Below are positions 1 to 9,809 of a stretch of DNA of 64,000 bases, one piece after another. The notes beneath the pieces were generated by a model that was given only the letters and a program-made list of their open reading frames with translations, was not told the origin of the DNA and ran no database searches. The stretch spans positions 2,840,884 to 2,904,883 of the forward strand of contig NZ_SIHI01000001.1 in assembly GCF_007859735.1 (NCBI RefSeq), in the 5' to 3' direction. Numbering within the stretch: the first letter of the stretch is position 1; each line of letters begins with the position of its first letter. This DNA comes from Thalassoglobus neptunius. GTDB taxonomy: Bacteria; Planctomycetota; Planctomycetia; Planctomycetales; Planctomycetaceae. The translations under genes were made by a program, and so were the position numbers.

Positions 1-554
1 TTCACCTGATGGACGATACCTGTCGCGGGAGGAATCACACGGAAGTTCTGAAACGCCTGCTGTCCCCACTTCAAGAATTGATAGCGTTCGTAATTGCGTT
101 CGAATTCTTTGTCGACATTGAACTGGAGTGCCAGTTGCGTTGCGAATTTGTCGACTTGAACGCTGTGATCAATTACAAGGTCGCACTGCACAAGCGGATT
201 GATCTTCTTGGGATCTCCACCCATGCGAACCATTGCCTCACGCAATGCCGCCAGGTCGACAACCGCCGGGACACCTGTGAAGTCCTGCAAGACAACACGG
301 CCGGGATTGAAAGGAATTTCGAGGGGATTCGGGTTCTGCGGGCTCCAGGCAGCGATGTTCTTGACATCGTCTTCGGTCACGATGAAGCCGTCACAATTCC
401 GAAGTGCTGCTTCGAGCAAAACTCGAATCGAGAACGGGAGACGATCGAGGTTGACCAGCCCCTGTTCGGCGAGAGTCTGAAGCTGGTAAAACTTGTAGTC
501 GCCAGACTTCGTGGACAGGGTTGCTTCGGCGTTGAATGGATTCCCTGAACTCAT
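1..554 (-). CDS. acnA: Aconitate hydratase (AcnA/IRP type), N-terminal part only
   Basis: The reading frame starts at the ATG complementary to 552-554 and runs off the left edge, so only about the first 184 residues are present. Aconitase isomerises citrate to isocitrate in the TCA cycle using a [4Fe-4S] cluster in the cytoplasm. Visible family signatures are [15 protein letters not shown] near residue 40, [18 protein letters not shown] near 90, and an IDHSVQVD stretch near 130, all typical of the AcnA/IRP1 branch rather than AcnB. The cluster cysteines lie beyond the window. The gene is transcribed leftwards from the 555-860 gap. The family call is secure; the distinction between citrate and 2-methylcitrate as substrate cannot be made from this fragment. 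Confidence 0.93.
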   Translation of the reverse strand, partial: MSSGNPFNAEATLSTKSGDYKFYQLQTLAEQGLVNLDRLPFSIRVLLEAALRNCDGFIVTEDDVKNIAAWSPQNPNPLEIPFNPGRVVLQDFTGVPAVVDLAALREAMVRMGGDPKKINPLVQCDLVIDHSVQVDKFATQLALQFNVDKEFERNYERYQFLKWGQQAFQNFRVIPPATGIVHQV

Positions 555-860
555 CGCTTTTCTTCTCCCAGGCTATTCTTGAGCATCAGTCGAACGGATG
601 TTCGCACTGGCAAACACTGCTTCGTGCCAGAGACAAACCGTTCGGTCGAGCACGTCAGAAAAGCGAATGACCCTTTCCTGAACCCTCGACACAAATTTTC
701 AGTTCTGTCGTGAGAAGCAGATTTTGTCCGCAAACGTTCTCTCGACAGCGAGCACTCATGCATCTCAACTGTTCTGCAAAGCGTACCAAAGCCGGTTAGG
801 GCCGAGAAGTATTGCGGCACGGTTCCCTGCGATAATCAGACTTTGCTGAAAGATTGACAA
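555..860. other. Intergenic region, 306 bases
   Basis: This gap lies between the start of the aconitase gene and the stop of rsmB, both on the minus strand, so it should hold the aconitase promoter. The open frame seen across it on the minus strand has no recognisable protein features. I see no clear hairpin-plus-T-run or other defined element. Confidence 0.5.
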
Positions 861-2318
861 TCAATCTCGCATCAGCAGAGCTTGATACCCTCCATCTGAC
901 GGCTGTCCCGGAAAGTGCTTTTGCTCTCGAATCAATTTCACGTCATCGCGTTGATCAACGACCGACTGGACCAGTTTTTCGTTTTCTTCGGGGTCGATGC
1001 TGCAGGTTGAATAGACAATTCTCCCGCCCGATTTCGTCTGATCGATCGCCTGCGTCAGGAGTCTTCGTTGAAGAGGAACAAGCGATTGAAAGTCACCCGG
1101 CAGCAATCTCCAGCGAGCTTCTGGACGCTTCCCAAGCACTCCCGTATTCGAACAGGGAACGTCCACCACAGCGGCGTCGACGGCATTCGCAGGGAAGGAT
1201 GTTTCATTCTCATTGACGAGATGAGTTTCAATGCAGGTCAGTTGGAGTCGACGAGCATTTTCGTTGATCATCCGTAACCGATTCGCTCCGGTATCACACG
1301 CGATGATCCGTCCTCGGTTCTCCATCCTCTCCGCCATGTGGGTCGATTTTCCTCCGGGAGCTGCACAGAGATCGAGAACGGTTTCTCCCGGTTGTGGATC
1401 AAGCAGGTCCGTAACCGCCATTGCTGAGATGTCCTGAACGCTGAACCATCCTTCGTCGTACCCCGGCAAGTCGATAATCGCAACATGCCCGTCGATTTGA
1501 ATGGACTCCGGAAGTTGTCCCGGTTGCGCCTTCACCTCCGCTGCCGCTAACACCTCGAGCGTTTTTTCGCGATCGGTTTGAAGGGGATTGACCCGCATCC
1601 ACATCCTTCCGGGAGTCGTCAACCACAAGGCGAGTTGCAAGCGTTGCTCGTCGGACTCTGTCGGGAATCGTTGAATCAACCACTGAGGAAGACTCCCCAC
1701 ATCGCTGACGTAAGAGAGTGAATCAACAGTGGGCGACCAGAAGAGATTGCTGTCGAATTTCACCACCTCGTAGTTTGCCTCATCAGGCCGGGAACGCCTG
1801 ATCGGAAGCTCCGATGCGCTCAGCTGCGCAAGATCGATCTCATCAACCGGTTTTCGACTGACGATGCTGCGCTCGATGGACCGCAGGACACCATTCAAAA
1901 ATCCGGCAGCTCTTGGTCGATCGATTCGCCGACACAATTCCACAGTTTCGTGAACTGCTGCATGGGATGGGTAGTGAGGCAGAAAGACAAGCTGCAAACA
2001 ACCTAGCTGTAAGAGAATCCATAAGTCGTCTTCGACTTCTTCTCGTCGGCGACTGACAAATGAAGTGAGAATGGTATCGAGCGTCTGCATGCGGCGGACT
2101 GCCTCACACGTCAGCTCGGTCGCCATTTTTCGATCACGCGAATCGATCCGTTCTTCTTTGAACTGATCGTTGAGAACTCGTGAAACGAAAACTTGACGTT
2201 CGTGAAATGCCTGAAGTGCGCGAAAGGCGAACCAGCGAGAATTCGGAGGAATGGATTTCCTCTTGTGCTGGGGATGTTTTCCAGACTGAGACGATCTGCG
2301 GTGCGGTGGACGGTTCAT
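861..2318 (-). CDS. rsmB: 16S rRNA (cytosine-967 C5)-methyltransferase RsmB
   Basis: 485 residues. It methylates C967 of 16S rRNA with S-adenosylmethionine. An N-terminal NusB-like helical RNA-binding domain (about 28-155) is followed by a Rossmann methyltransferase domain. The SAM loop [11 protein letters not shown] is at 315-325, motif [10 protein letters not shown] at 386-393 and motif [12 protein letters not shown] at 437-446. These contain the two cysteines expected of RNA m5C methyltransferases. The first 25 residues are basic and low in complexity. Its start overlaps the aroA stop by four bases (2315-2318), so the two are probably translationally coupled. Length fits the family. RsmB rather than another NSUN-type enzyme is favoured by the NusB domain. 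Confidence 0.93.
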   Translation of the reverse strand: MNRPPHRRSSQSGKHPQHKRKSIPPNSRWFAFRALQAFHERQVFVSRVLNDQFKEERIDSRDRKMATELTCEAVRRMQTLDTILTSFVSRRREEVEDDLWILLQLGCLQLVFLPHYPSHAAVHETVELCRRIDRPRAAGFLNGVLRSIERSIVSRKPVDEIDLAQLSASELPIRRSRPDEANYEVVKFDSNLFWSPTVDSLSYVSDVGSLPQWLIQRFPTESDEQRLQLALWLTTPGRMWMRVNPLQTDREKTLEVLAAAEVKAQPGQLPESIQIDGHVAIIDLPGYDEGWFSVQDISAMAVTDLLDPQPGETVLDLCAAPGGKSTHMAERMENRGRIIACDTGANRLRMINENARRLQLTCIETHLVNENETSFPANAVDAAVVDVPCSNTGVLGKRPEARWRLLPGDFQSLVPLQRRLLTQAIDQTKSGGRIVYSTCSIDPEENEKLVQSVVDQRDDVKLIREQKHFPGQPSDGGYQALLMRD

Positions 2319-3598
2319 CGTGAGCCCTTACAAAGAGACTCAAGAGCTTCGAAGTACTCTGGATACGTCTTCGAAGTGCAATCCGGGTCCGCGATTCGAA
2401 TTCCGGGTGCCTTCAATCCCAAGAGGGCGAAACTCATTGCCATGCGATGATCGTCGTATGTTTGAATCGTACAGGGTTGAGGGAGGCTCGGAGAAATTGT
2501 CATACCATCTTCATGTTCTTCTGCTGCGATCCCTGCTCGTTTCAATTCGTGAACAACAGCGGTGATCCGGTCGGTTTCCTTGAGTCGATTGTGGGCGATG
2601 TTCCTAATCCGCGTCGGTCCCGATGCGAAGGGAGCAACACAGGCTAACGTCTGGGCGGTATCGCTGATCTCGTTCATGTCGATGTCGATGCCGCGAAGCT
2701 CTCGGCCGGTGAGAGTGATTGAGTTCTCCCCCCATTCTGCTTCACAGCCCATTTGGACCAGAGCATCGACGAAACGAACGTCTCCCTGCAATGCGTTCCG
2801 ATGCAATCCTTCCACGGTGACGGAACCGCCAGTAATCGCCGCTACAGCGAAGAAGTAACTCGCTGCCGAAGCATCCGGTTCAATGTCATAATCCTGACCG
2901 ACATACCCGCCGGCCTGAATGTGAAACTCCGCAGGATTCGGCTCGTCAACGATTGCTCCGAAGGAACGCATGAGCGCGAGCGTCATATCAATGTAAGGAC
3001 GCGAAACAAGTTCTCCAGTCACCGACAGAACGAGGTTCTTTTTCGCAGCCGGTGAAATCATCAAGAGGCCGCTGAGATACTGGCTCGACATCGACGCCGA
3101 CACTTCGAGGCGATCGGTAGAAAGTCCCGATGTGCGAAGCATCACCGGAGGACAACCGTTTTCCAGTTCACATTTGGCATCGATCCCCGCCTGCACGAGG
3201 GAGTCGATCAGCGGTGCGATCGGACGTTCCCGCATCCGCTCGTTCCCGTCGAGACGATATTCCCCGTTCCCGATCGAGCAAAATGCCGTCAAAAAGCGAA
3301 TGCTCGTTCCGCTGTTTTCACACCACAATTCCGCTGACTTCTCGGGGACATTTCCTCCCGCTCCGGAAACCTCGATCACTTTCTGTTCGAAATCAACGTT
3401 CGTTTCGATTCCGAGTTTCTGAAGTGCGGTCGCCATCACACGCGTGTCGACGCTGTCGAGCACACCGGTCAAACGACTCGACCCGGAAGCCAGAGCAGCG
3501 ACGATCATGGCCCGATTCGACAGGCTCTTCGATCCAGGAGGTCGGATGGAACCCCGGACAGGACCGGAAACCGGGGTCACTTCAACGAATGATGACAT
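2315..3598 (-). CDS. aroA: 3-phosphoshikimate 1-carboxyvinyltransferase (EPSP synthase)
   Basis: 427 residues, the usual length. It joins phosphoenolpyruvate to shikimate-3-phosphate in aromatic amino acid synthesis. Substrate-binding signatures are [11 protein letters not shown] at 21-31, NSGTSIRF at 95-102, [10 protein letters not shown] at 121-130, DASAASYF near 245, a KETDRI stretch near 342 and [14 protein letters not shown] near 380. All key basic and acidic residues appear to be present, so it should be active. The ATG at 3598 is the only sensible start given the conserved N-terminus. It is the first gene of a two-gene unit with rsmB, an unusual metabolic and rRNA-modification pairing. 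Transcription would start in the 3599-4164 gap. Confidence 0.96.
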   Translation of the reverse strand: MSSFVEVTPVSGPVRGSIRPPGSKSLSNRAMIVAALASGSSRLTGVLDSVDTRVMATALQKLGIETNVDFEQKVIEVSGAGGNVPEKSAELWCENSGTSIRFLTAFCSIGNGEYRLDGNERMRERPIAPLIDSLVQAGIDAKCELENGCPPVMLRTSGLSTDRLEVSASMSSQYLSGLLMISPAAKKNLVLSVTGELVSRPYIDMTLALMRSFGAIVDEPNPAEFHIQAGGYVGQDYDIEPDASAASYFFAVAAITGGSVTVEGLHRNALQGDVRFVDALVQMGCEAEWGENSITLTGRELRGIDIDMNEISDTAQTLACVAPFASGPTRIRNIAHNRLKETDRITAVVHELKRAGIAAEEHEDGMTISPSLPQPCTIQTYDDHRMAMSFALLGLKAPGIRIADPDCTSKTYPEYFEALESLCKGSR

Positions 3599-4164
3599 AC
3601 AGCAATGTTTACGAAAGTAGAGATTTAAGCGAGATCACGGAAAGACTGGTCACATTTGAACACAGCCCGCTCTGCACCACTTCATAGTGAGTTTACGAAC
3701 CCAATACCACCCTCGCACGATTGAACAGCGATTTCGGGAAACGCATGAGTTCCGTTTGAAATGACGCTTTCGAACGGACACATCCGACAGTTCTGATTCG
3801 CAATGACTTGCCCGAACGAAGGCAGGCTCCAATCAATGGAACGTGTTCAGGCGATTTCAGAAAAACCATGTAAGCGGTCTAATCGTTAATGCCCATGGAA
3901 GCGTCCTCAGCCATCCACTTTCACGGAAGAGTTGCCCCGAACGGAAGTTCTCCCCCAGTTTCCCCAAAAACCCACCATCTCGTGAGTCGATAAGGACAAC
4001 TGTCAGCTTCGATCAGCGGAACAATCGAAGTCTTGTCGTCGATAGAGCACTTTCAGATTTGGTTTGCACTCTCTCGCACGAGCAAACACAGCAGTTTACT
4101 TGACGAAACAGCACAAGCGAGTGCACAGGAAAGAGCAACTTGCTCTCGGTTACGGATCGGAATC
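3599..4164. other. Intergenic region between divergent genes
   Basis: 566 bases between aroA (leftward) and the small exported protein (rightward), so it should contain promoters for both. The only structure I can define is the 75-base repeat element at 4072-4146, which ends 18 bases before the ATG at 4165. Short open frames here look spurious. Confidence 0.6.
4072..4146 (+). repeat. Dispersed structured repeat, copy 1
   Basis: This 75-base stretch matches 57846-57920 at 64 of 75 positions without gaps and in the same orientation. The first 14 and last 31 bases are nearly identical and the middle is variable. A left arm TGCAC-TCT-CTCGC (4065-4077, partly just outside the element) can pair with GCGAGTGCA (4117-4125) with a three-base bulge. 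The right end folds as AGAGCA-ACT-TGCTCT (4132-4146). It sits just upstream of the ATG at 4165, so it could also lie in that gene's 5' leader. It may be a REP/MITE-like element or a regulatory RNA structure; its family is not recognised. Confidence 0.75.
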
Positions 4165-4662
4165 ATGGTGGAAGCATCTCAATCAGCCCTGCGAGTGGTC
4201 CTGTTGGTCACATTCTCGCTGCTTTTCGCCGGTTTGTGGGCGAATGACAGACCGCAGGAAATCATGGCGCAGAAGGAACCGATGCATTCGGGATCGACCC
4301 TCATCGGCGAGAATTCCACGATGACGTCGATGACCGAACTGGTGACGTCACTCCCTCCACTGGAAGACATTCCGAAAGTGGAAGCAGAAATCGTGCTCAC
4401 GATTTCTGTCGAAACCGATGGCCTCACGCTTTCTCCTTCCGATGTGAGCAACCACATCAGGCAGTTGCCGATCGGAATGGCCAGCGGGGACTATATGATT
4501 GTCGATCCACACGGTGGAGTTGGCTGGCTGCGGATTCGCGGTCAAGTCTCGACAACAGTGGAATCGTCACTCCACAGCACCAACGTCGGCGACGTTTGCA
4601 TGCGGTTTATCCGCGTCACGCCAGTGCAGGTTGTCAGTGAAGAAACGCCAACGGTCCGCTAG
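4165..4662 (+). CDS. Small exported protein of unknown function
   Basis: 165 residues from the ATG at 4165. I prefer this to an upstream start at 4033 because the longer form would translate the repeat element at 4072-4146. The N-terminus has a hydrophobic helix (about residues 8-24, ALRVVLLVTFSLLFAGLWA) that reads as a signal peptide or anchor. The remainder alternates short beta-like stretches, such as VEAEIVLTISVETDGLTL, and has no motif I recognise. It may belong to a conserved planctomycete family; no function can be given. Its last 29 bases overlap the 3' end of the convergent pgpA gene. Confidence 0.6.
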   Translation: MVEASQSALRVVLLVTFSLLFAGLWANDRPQEIMAQKEPMHSGSTLIGENSTMTSMTELVTSLPPLEDIPKVEAEIVLTISVETDGLTLSPSDVSNHIRQLPIGMASGDYMIVDPHGGVGWLRIRGQVSTTVESSLHSTNVGDVCMRFIRVTPVQVVSEETPTVR

Positions 4663-5176
4663 CATTCCAGCACAGGGTCAGCAAAATCCCTGCAATGATC
4701 CCGGCGACGATGTCATCCAGCATGACCCCCCACTCGCCGGGGAGTCGCTCAAAGACTCCAATTGGCCACGGCTTGACGATGTCAAAAGCTCGGAACATTA
4801 CAAATCCGAGCACTGCTGTTTTCCAGTTCAGAGGAACAAAAGCAAACACGAACGGAAACGCAGCAATCTCGTCGAAGACGACATGCTTCGGGTCTTTGAA
4901 TCCATAGTGGCGAATTCCGGCCGCACAGATGGGCAGGCCAATCAAAATCATCACTACCCCAGCCCCAATCATAAAGAGCGGGCTCTCGCTGATTGACTGA
5001 AGCCCCCAAACGAGGAAGGGTCCGAGAAGGCTGCCGACGGTTCCCGGAGCAATTGGAACGGCCCCCACTCCAAGACCGATCGACAACAGGAACAACACCT
5101 GTTCGAGGAAGGATTTGTCTTTCCGCGTCGATTGAGGTCTGTGAGAAACGCTCTCTCCAGAATTGTTGTCGTTCAC
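4634..5176 (-). CDS. pgpA: Phosphatidylglycerophosphatase A
   Basis: 180 residues. It dephosphorylates phosphatidylglycerol phosphate to phosphatidylglycerol in the inner membrane. Family motifs are in order: PGTVGSL at 44-50, DPKHVVFDE at 95-103, KPWPIG at 135-140 and GVMLDDIVAGI at 150-160. The acidic DE and DD pairs are the likely metal ligands. At least three hydrophobic segments lie at about 28-40, 66-88 and 150-170. The first 25 residues are polar and may not be conserved. It is the last gene of the alaS-Rieske-pgpA unit, with an ATGA overlap (5173-5176) with the Rieske gene. Confidence 0.92.
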   Translation of the reverse strand: MNDNNSGESVSHRPQSTRKDKSFLEQVLFLLSIGLGVGAVPIAPGTVGSLLGPFLVWGLQSISESPLFMIGAGVVMILIGLPICAAGIRHYGFKDPKHVVFDEIAAFPFVFAFVPLNWKTAVLGFVMFRAFDIVKPWPIGVFERLPGEWGVMLDDIVAGIIAGILLTLCWNASGPLAFLH

Positions 5177-5481
5177 GGAATTTCCACCAGTACAGAATCG
5201 CCTTCAACCTTAACGGGGAAGGTCGTGAGTCGAATTTGGGGATTTAAACAATGCTCGCCAGTGGTGATTTCGTATTGCCACCCGTGCCAGGGACAGGTCA
5301 CGACACATCCGTTGAGTGCTCCCTCGGCGATGGGACCACCAGCATGAGCGCAAATCCCATCGATGGCATAGTAGCCATCTTCCGTAGAAAACAAGGCGAT
5401 AATCCGACCGTCGACGACACACTCTTTACTGCTGCCGGTTGTGACTTCGTCTGTTTTGGCAATTGGAACCCATTGCCCCAT
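5173..5481 (-). CDS. Rieske-type [2Fe-2S] ferredoxin
   Basis: 102 residues, a single Rieske domain with no membrane anchor. Cluster ligands are C44-x-H46 (CAHAGG) and C63-x2-H66 (CPWHGW), both complete. The surrounding pattern, with a short loop between the two boxes and no disulphide cysteines, resembles the small soluble Rieske ferredoxins of dioxygenase systems and NirD rather than the bc1 subunit. Its ATG overlaps the alaS stop by one base (TAATG at 5479-5483) and its stop overlaps the pgpA start. It is therefore probably co-translated with both. No oxygenase or reductase partner is nearby, so its redox partner is unknown. Confidence 0.9.
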   Translation of the reverse strand: MGQWVPIAKTDEVTTGSSKECVVDGRIIALFSTEDGYYAIDGICAHAGGPIAEGALNGCVVTCPWHGWQYEITTGEHCLNPQIRLTTFPVKVEGDSVLVEIP

Positions 5482-8108
5482 TACGAAGCCCCTTTCGCAA
5501 TCATCTCGGAATAAACGGCTTTGCCCCGTTCGAGAGCATCGACAATCTTCGTTGTGTCTTTTCCGCCAGCTTCTGCGAGATCCGGTCGACCTCCGCCGCC
5601 TCCGCCAACAACCTTGGCAGCCTCGCGAATGCAGTCACCTGCTTTGACGCCCTTCTTGACGAGATCCTTACTCACAGCTGCCAGCAGAGCAACTTTTCCG
5701 TCGATATCAGCACCAAGCAAAATCGCGACGGAGCCGGACTGTTTTCGCAGTTGATCGGCGTATTCGCGAAGTGTTTCCCGGTCGACACCTTGCAGCGTTT
5801 CGCAAATGACACGTGCATCCCCGACCTGTTCGGCGTTCTTCAACATGTCATCGACTGAGCCAGCCACAGAAGCTTTCGTGAACTGGTCGAGTTGCTGTTT
5901 GAGCGTCTTCAGTTCTTCTTGAAGCTGCGTGACCTTGCGAGGCAATTCCTGAAACTGCGGCGTCTTCAATTGCGTCGCCACTTCTTTCAGAAGTCCTTCC
6001 TGATTGCGAATTCGCTCAATCGCCTTTTTGCCAGTGGAAGCCACAATTCGACGCACTCCGGCAGCGACATTTTCTTCCGATTCGATCCGACAGAGTCCAA
6101 CCTGACCGGTGTTGTCGAGGTGTGTCCCTCCGCACAATTCGCGGCTGAAGTCACCCATTTCAACAACACGAACTCGATCGGGGTACTTCTCCCCGAACAA
6201 GGCCATCGCTCCGAGCTTCTTGGCGTCTTTAAGATCCATGAAGTTGGTCGAAACAGGAACGCCTTCGGAGATACGTTCATTGACGATATCTTCGATTTTC
6301 AACAGTTCGTCCGGACTGACAGCAGCTCCGTGCGAGAAGTCGAAACGAAGATGATCATCCTCGACCTTTGATCCCCGCTGCGTTGCATGTTCACCGAGCA
6401 CCTGATGCAAAGCGTGATGCAAGAGATGCGTCGCCGAGTGGGCGCGACGAATTCCTGCTCGTTTCACAGCATCAACTTCCGCTGTCACCGAGTCATTGAG
6501 ATGCACTTCGCCCGACGTCAGTCGGCCTCGATGCACGATCAAACCAGCATGCTTTTGTGTGTCCAGAATCTCGATTTCACCGCGGCTGCTGCGAATCACA
6601 CCGACATCGCCGACCTGTCCTCCGGACTCCGCGTAAAACGGACTCTGATTGAGGATGACATCTACCGGCAAATCGACATGATTGACTGACTCAACCGTTT
6701 CTCCATTTTGAATGAGCCCAACGACAACCGCTTCCGACGTCACGCCTTCATAGGCCAGAAACTTTGTTTCTCCCTGAGACTTCTGCAATTCATCGAGCGG
6801 ACCGGCAGCCATCACTCCCCAGGAAATTCCCTTTCCGCTGTCGGTTTTATGTTTGGTTTCCGCAGCGCGGAATCCTTCCATATCGATCGAGAGTCCCTGA
6901 TCGGCAGCGAGCGAGAAGGTCAGATCGAGAATGAATCCGTCCGTCTGATGCAGATCGAAAACCTCTTTGCCTGGCAGCGATTTTCGATTCGAGGACTTGG
7001 CGACTTCCACGAGTTTCTCGAACTTGCCGAGACCGCGTTCGATCGTCCCGAGGAAGTTCTCTTCCTCAGCCCGAATCGTATCTTGCACGTTGGCGAGTGT
7101 TTGCTTCAGTTCCGGATAGGGCTGCGACATCATGTCGACAATCGCGGGAACAACCTGATACACGAACGGCTGCTTTTGCCCGAGCAGATACCCTTCCAGG
7201 AACGCACGCCGGAGCAAAAGTCGAATGATGTACGATTCTTCTTTGCTCCCCGGTGACACTCCTTCATGAATGGCGAAGGTGCAGGCGCGGGCATGATCGG
7301 TGATTCGACGAATGGCGCGACCCGTTTTTCCGTCGAACTGATAGGAAGTCTCGAGGATCTCTCCAACATTCTCACACAGCGGCCGAAGAATATCGATCTC
7401 GTAGTTGCTCTCAACTCCCTGAAGGACCGCAGCGGTTCGCTCGAGCCCCATTCCGGTATCGATGTTCTTCTTGGGAAGCGGACGAAGATTGTCCGGAGGA
7501 TCTCCAACTCGATTGAACTGGGTGAAGACAAGATTCCAGATTTCGACTTCTTTGCCTCCTCCGGGCGGGTGATAGTAGATCTCGCTGCAAGGGCCACAGA
7601 CTCCATCGGGCCCTTTCGATGGAGCTTCCGCTGGCCAGAAGTTTTCGCGTTCATCTTCGCGCGTGATGCGATCGAGTGGCAACCCGATTTCGTTGTGCCA
7701 GATCCCGGCAGCCTCTTCATCATCGAGATAGACAGTGACCGTCAACCGCTCAGGTTTCAGCCCGAGCCAGTTGGAATCGGTCAGAAACTCCCACGCCCAG
7801 TGAATCGCTTCCCGTTTGAAATAGTCTCCGAACGAGAAGTTCCCCAGCATTTCAAAGAATGTGTGGTGATAAGCTGTGACGCCGACGTTCCCGATGTCTC
7901 CGGTTCGCAAACACTTTTGGCAAGTCGTTGCGCGCGTGAAGTCGAGCTGTCCAATCCCCAGAAACTGATTCTTGAACTGGTTCATCCCGGCAGGTGTAAA
8001 GAGAACCGTTGGATCATCCTGAGGGACGAGAACATCGCTCGGTCGGCGGACGCAATTCTTGGACTCGAAAAACTTCAGGTAGGCTTCGCGGAGTTCGTTC
8101 GTCTTCAT
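5481..8108 (-). CDS. alaS: Alanyl-tRNA synthetase
   Basis: 875 residues from the ATG at 8108; a longer frame begins at a TTG at 8144, but the conserved start ([17 protein letters not shown]) argues for 8108. It charges tRNA-Ala in the cytoplasm. The class II catalytic core contains [13 protein letters not shown] and [18 protein letters not shown] near residues 65-100. The editing domain carries [11 protein letters not shown] and the zinc-site CGGTH box near 570-670. A C-terminal coiled coil and a Gly-rich C-Ala domain ([15 protein letters not shown]) complete it. Length is normal. It heads an operon with the Rieske ferredoxin and pgpA. Confidence 0.97.
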   Translation of the reverse strand: MKTNELREAYLKFFESKNCVRRPSDVLVPQDDPTVLFTPAGMNQFKNQFLGIGQLDFTRATTCQKCLRTGDIGNVGVTAYHHTFFEMLGNFSFGDYFKREAIHWAWEFLTDSNWLGLKPERLTVTVYLDDEEAAGIWHNEIGLPLDRITREDERENFWPAEAPSKGPDGVCGPCSEIYYHPPGGGKEVEIWNLVFTQFNRVGDPPDNLRPLPKKNIDTGMGLERTAAVLQGVESNYEIDILRPLCENVGEILETSYQFDGKTGRAIRRITDHARACTFAIHEGVSPGSKEESYIIRLLLRRAFLEGYLLGQKQPFVYQVVPAIVDMMSQPYPELKQTLANVQDTIRAEEENFLGTIERGLGKFEKLVEVAKSSNRKSLPGKEVFDLHQTDGFILDLTFSLAADQGLSIDMEGFRAAETKHKTDSGKGISWGVMAAGPLDELQKSQGETKFLAYEGVTSEAVVVGLIQNGETVESVNHVDLPVDVILNQSPFYAESGGQVGDVGVIRSSRGEIEILDTQKHAGLIVHRGRLTSGEVHLNDSVTAEVDAVKRAGIRRAHSATHLLHHALHQVLGEHATQRGSKVEDDHLRFDFSHGAAVSPDELLKIEDIVNERISEGVPVSTNFMDLKDAKKLGAMALFGEKYPDRVRVVEMGDFSRELCGGTHLDNTGQVGLCRIESEENVAAGVRRIVASTGKKAIERIRNQEGLLKEVATQLKTPQFQELPRKVTQLQEELKTLKQQLDQFTKASVAGSVDDMLKNAEQVGDARVICETLQGVDRETLREYADQLRKQSGSVAILLGADIDGKVALLAAVSKDLVKKGVKAGDCIREAAKVVGGGGGGRPDLAEAGGKDTTKIVDALERGKAVYSEMIAKGAS

Positions 8109-8201
8109 AATTTCACAGCGCAATCGTTTCTCGGGTTTCGTCAACGCGACGAATTACCGAATCATTTCTATGTCAGGATTCAGACAGTGAATCTCCGCAG
8201 C

Positions 8202-9809
8202 TCATTGCTTACGTCGAACCCTGTCGGTATAGGGAGGATTGTCAAAGGTCGAACCGTCACCGATCACACGCGGGTCGCCGGTTTCACGCAACACTTTCAT
8301 CAATCGATTAGAGAGTTGTTGCTTAATCTCTTGATCATCGTCATTTTCCGCGAGGTTGTGCATCTGAAACGGATCGTCTCGCAGATCGTACAATTCTTCT
8401 TCCGGCCGCAGCCCGTATGCGAAATCGAGAAACGGCTTCATTTCCGGTTCGTTCATGCGAACAGTCAACCACGCCTTCGACGGACTCGCATCAAGATCTC
8501 CAAATGCGATAGTTGTCTTGTTGGCGAGTTCATCATAAGTCGGCAATTCTACATCCGCGATTCCGTAACCGGGGCCGTCACCCATTGGCCAGCGATCAGG
8601 CTCGAAGTTGCGAATATAAAGGTAATCGCGCGTCCGAATCGCTCGGTGAGGATAAGGCAATGCGTTCTCACGAACGTTCGCTACATGCCGTTCTCGGCCG
8701 ATAATTACCGAATCCCGCGTCGGATCAACTTGCCCTGATTCTTCGGACTTCAAAACGGGAACCAGGCTTCGGGCTGTCATGACTTCCGGAGGAGTGACCC
8801 CGGCAGCTTCCAGAAATGTTGGAGCGAGATCCGGCAGACAGACAAAATCATCCACAACTCGGTTCGCAGGCACTTCTTTACCCCAGCGAATCATGAGCGG
8901 AACATGCACTCCAAAATCATAGAGATTGCATTTTCCCCGAGGCATTCCGGGAAAACCGTGATCCCCGGAAACGACCACAATCGTGTTCTCAAGTTCCCCG
9001 CGTTTTTCGAGTTCATCAAGGAGCACTCCCAAGCCAGCATCGAAGGCCATCGCTTCCCCGAGATAATCCGCGACGTCTTCACGGATCACTGGAACGTCGG
9101 GCAGAAATGGAGGGATCTTCCCCTTCAAATCATCGGGATCAATTCCCCAGAGCTTCTTCCCCGAACCCTGAACCCACTTGCGATGGCAATTCGTCGGCCC
9201 GAACCAGTAGCAATAGGGCTCGTCCCCTTCCTGATCGCTTAGGAAATCGGTGAAGTTTCCACGGACCTCGTCGTAAAGCTCCTGTTTCGCAACGTCGACG
9301 TCATCTCGTTTTGAAACGTACTGAGAGAAGCCATTGAACTTGTTTCCGAGTTTATTGTATGCCGTGCGTTTCGCACCATACGGCGCGTTCGCCACTTTCC
9401 CCGGACTCCAAACCTTGTTGGAATGACCGATGTGATAGCCGTTCTTTTCCAGCAGAAGCGGATACGTCGGAATCGTCTCGTCCCAAATCGCTCCCGCCAG
9501 AATCGCGCCCATTCCAGTCCGCCAGAAGTACTGCCCGGACAACAGCGAACTTCGACAGGGAGTGCAGGAAGGAGCGTTCACGAAAGCATTCCGAAACAGC
9601 ACACCTTCCTCTGCTACACGATCAATGTTCGGCGTCGTCACGACATCACTTAAACCACCCGGCTCAAGCTCCGCATAGACGCTGGCATACCTGCCCAGAT
9701 CGTCGGCAAAAGCGAAGACGATATTCGGACGTTCGTCCGCGCATACGGAAACGCTCAGAACCATTCCGAGCACTATGGTGAAAAAAGTTGGCAAGCGCTG
9801 AATCATCAT
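8202..9809 (-). CDS. Secreted arylsulfatase-type sulfatase
   Basis: 535 residues with a signal peptide (about 1-24, cleavage near SVCA-DE). The sulfatase signature C82-T-P-C-R86 carries the Cys that is converted to formylglycine, followed by SSLLSG. D36-D37 (FADD) are expected metal ligands, and a DHGFPG stretch near residue 285 adds the second Asp-His set. Planctomycetes carry many such enzymes, thought to strip sulfate from algal polysaccharides; the actual substrate cannot be told from sequence. The start overlaps the stop of the upstream HtrA-like gene (ATGATGA at 9804-9809), implying coupled expression. No formylglycine-generating enzyme is in the window. Confidence 0.93.
   Translation of the reverse strand: MMIQRLPTFFTIVLGMVLSVSVCADERPNIVFAFADDLGRYASVYAELEPGGLSDVVTTPNIDRVAEEGVLFRNAFVNAPSCTPCRSSLLSGQYFWRTGMGAILAGAIWDETIPTYPLLLEKNGYHIGHSNKVWSPGKVANAPYGAKRTAYNKLGNKFNGFSQYVSKRDDVDVAKQELYDEVRGNFTDFLSDQEGDEPYCYWFGPTNCHRKWVQGSGKKLWGIDPDDLKGKIPPFLPDVPVIREDVADYLGEAMAFDAGLGVLLDELEKRGELENTIVVVSGDHGFPGMPRGKCNLYDFGVHVPLMIRWGKEVPANRVVDDFVCLPDLAPTFLEAAGVTPPEVMTARSLVPVLKSEESGQVDPTRDSVIIGRERHVANVRENALPYPHRAIRTRDYLYIRNFEPDRWPMGDGPGYGIADVELPTYDELANKTTIAFGDLDASPSKAWLTVRMNEPEMKPFLDFAYGLRPEEELYDLRDDPFQMHNLAENDDDQEIKQQLSNRLMKVLRETGDPRVIGDGSTFDNPPYTDRVRRKQ

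Noticed and set aside
551-820. 89-residue minus-strand frame upstream of aconitase
   Set aside because: Overlaps the aconitase start region, no motif, no ribosome-binding site that stands out; probably untranslated leader or promoter DNA.
7266-8738. 490-residue open frame on the plus strand opposite alaS
   Set aside because: It lies antisense to the conserved alaS and the sulfatase end, has no recognisable features, and long antisense frames are common at this base composition.
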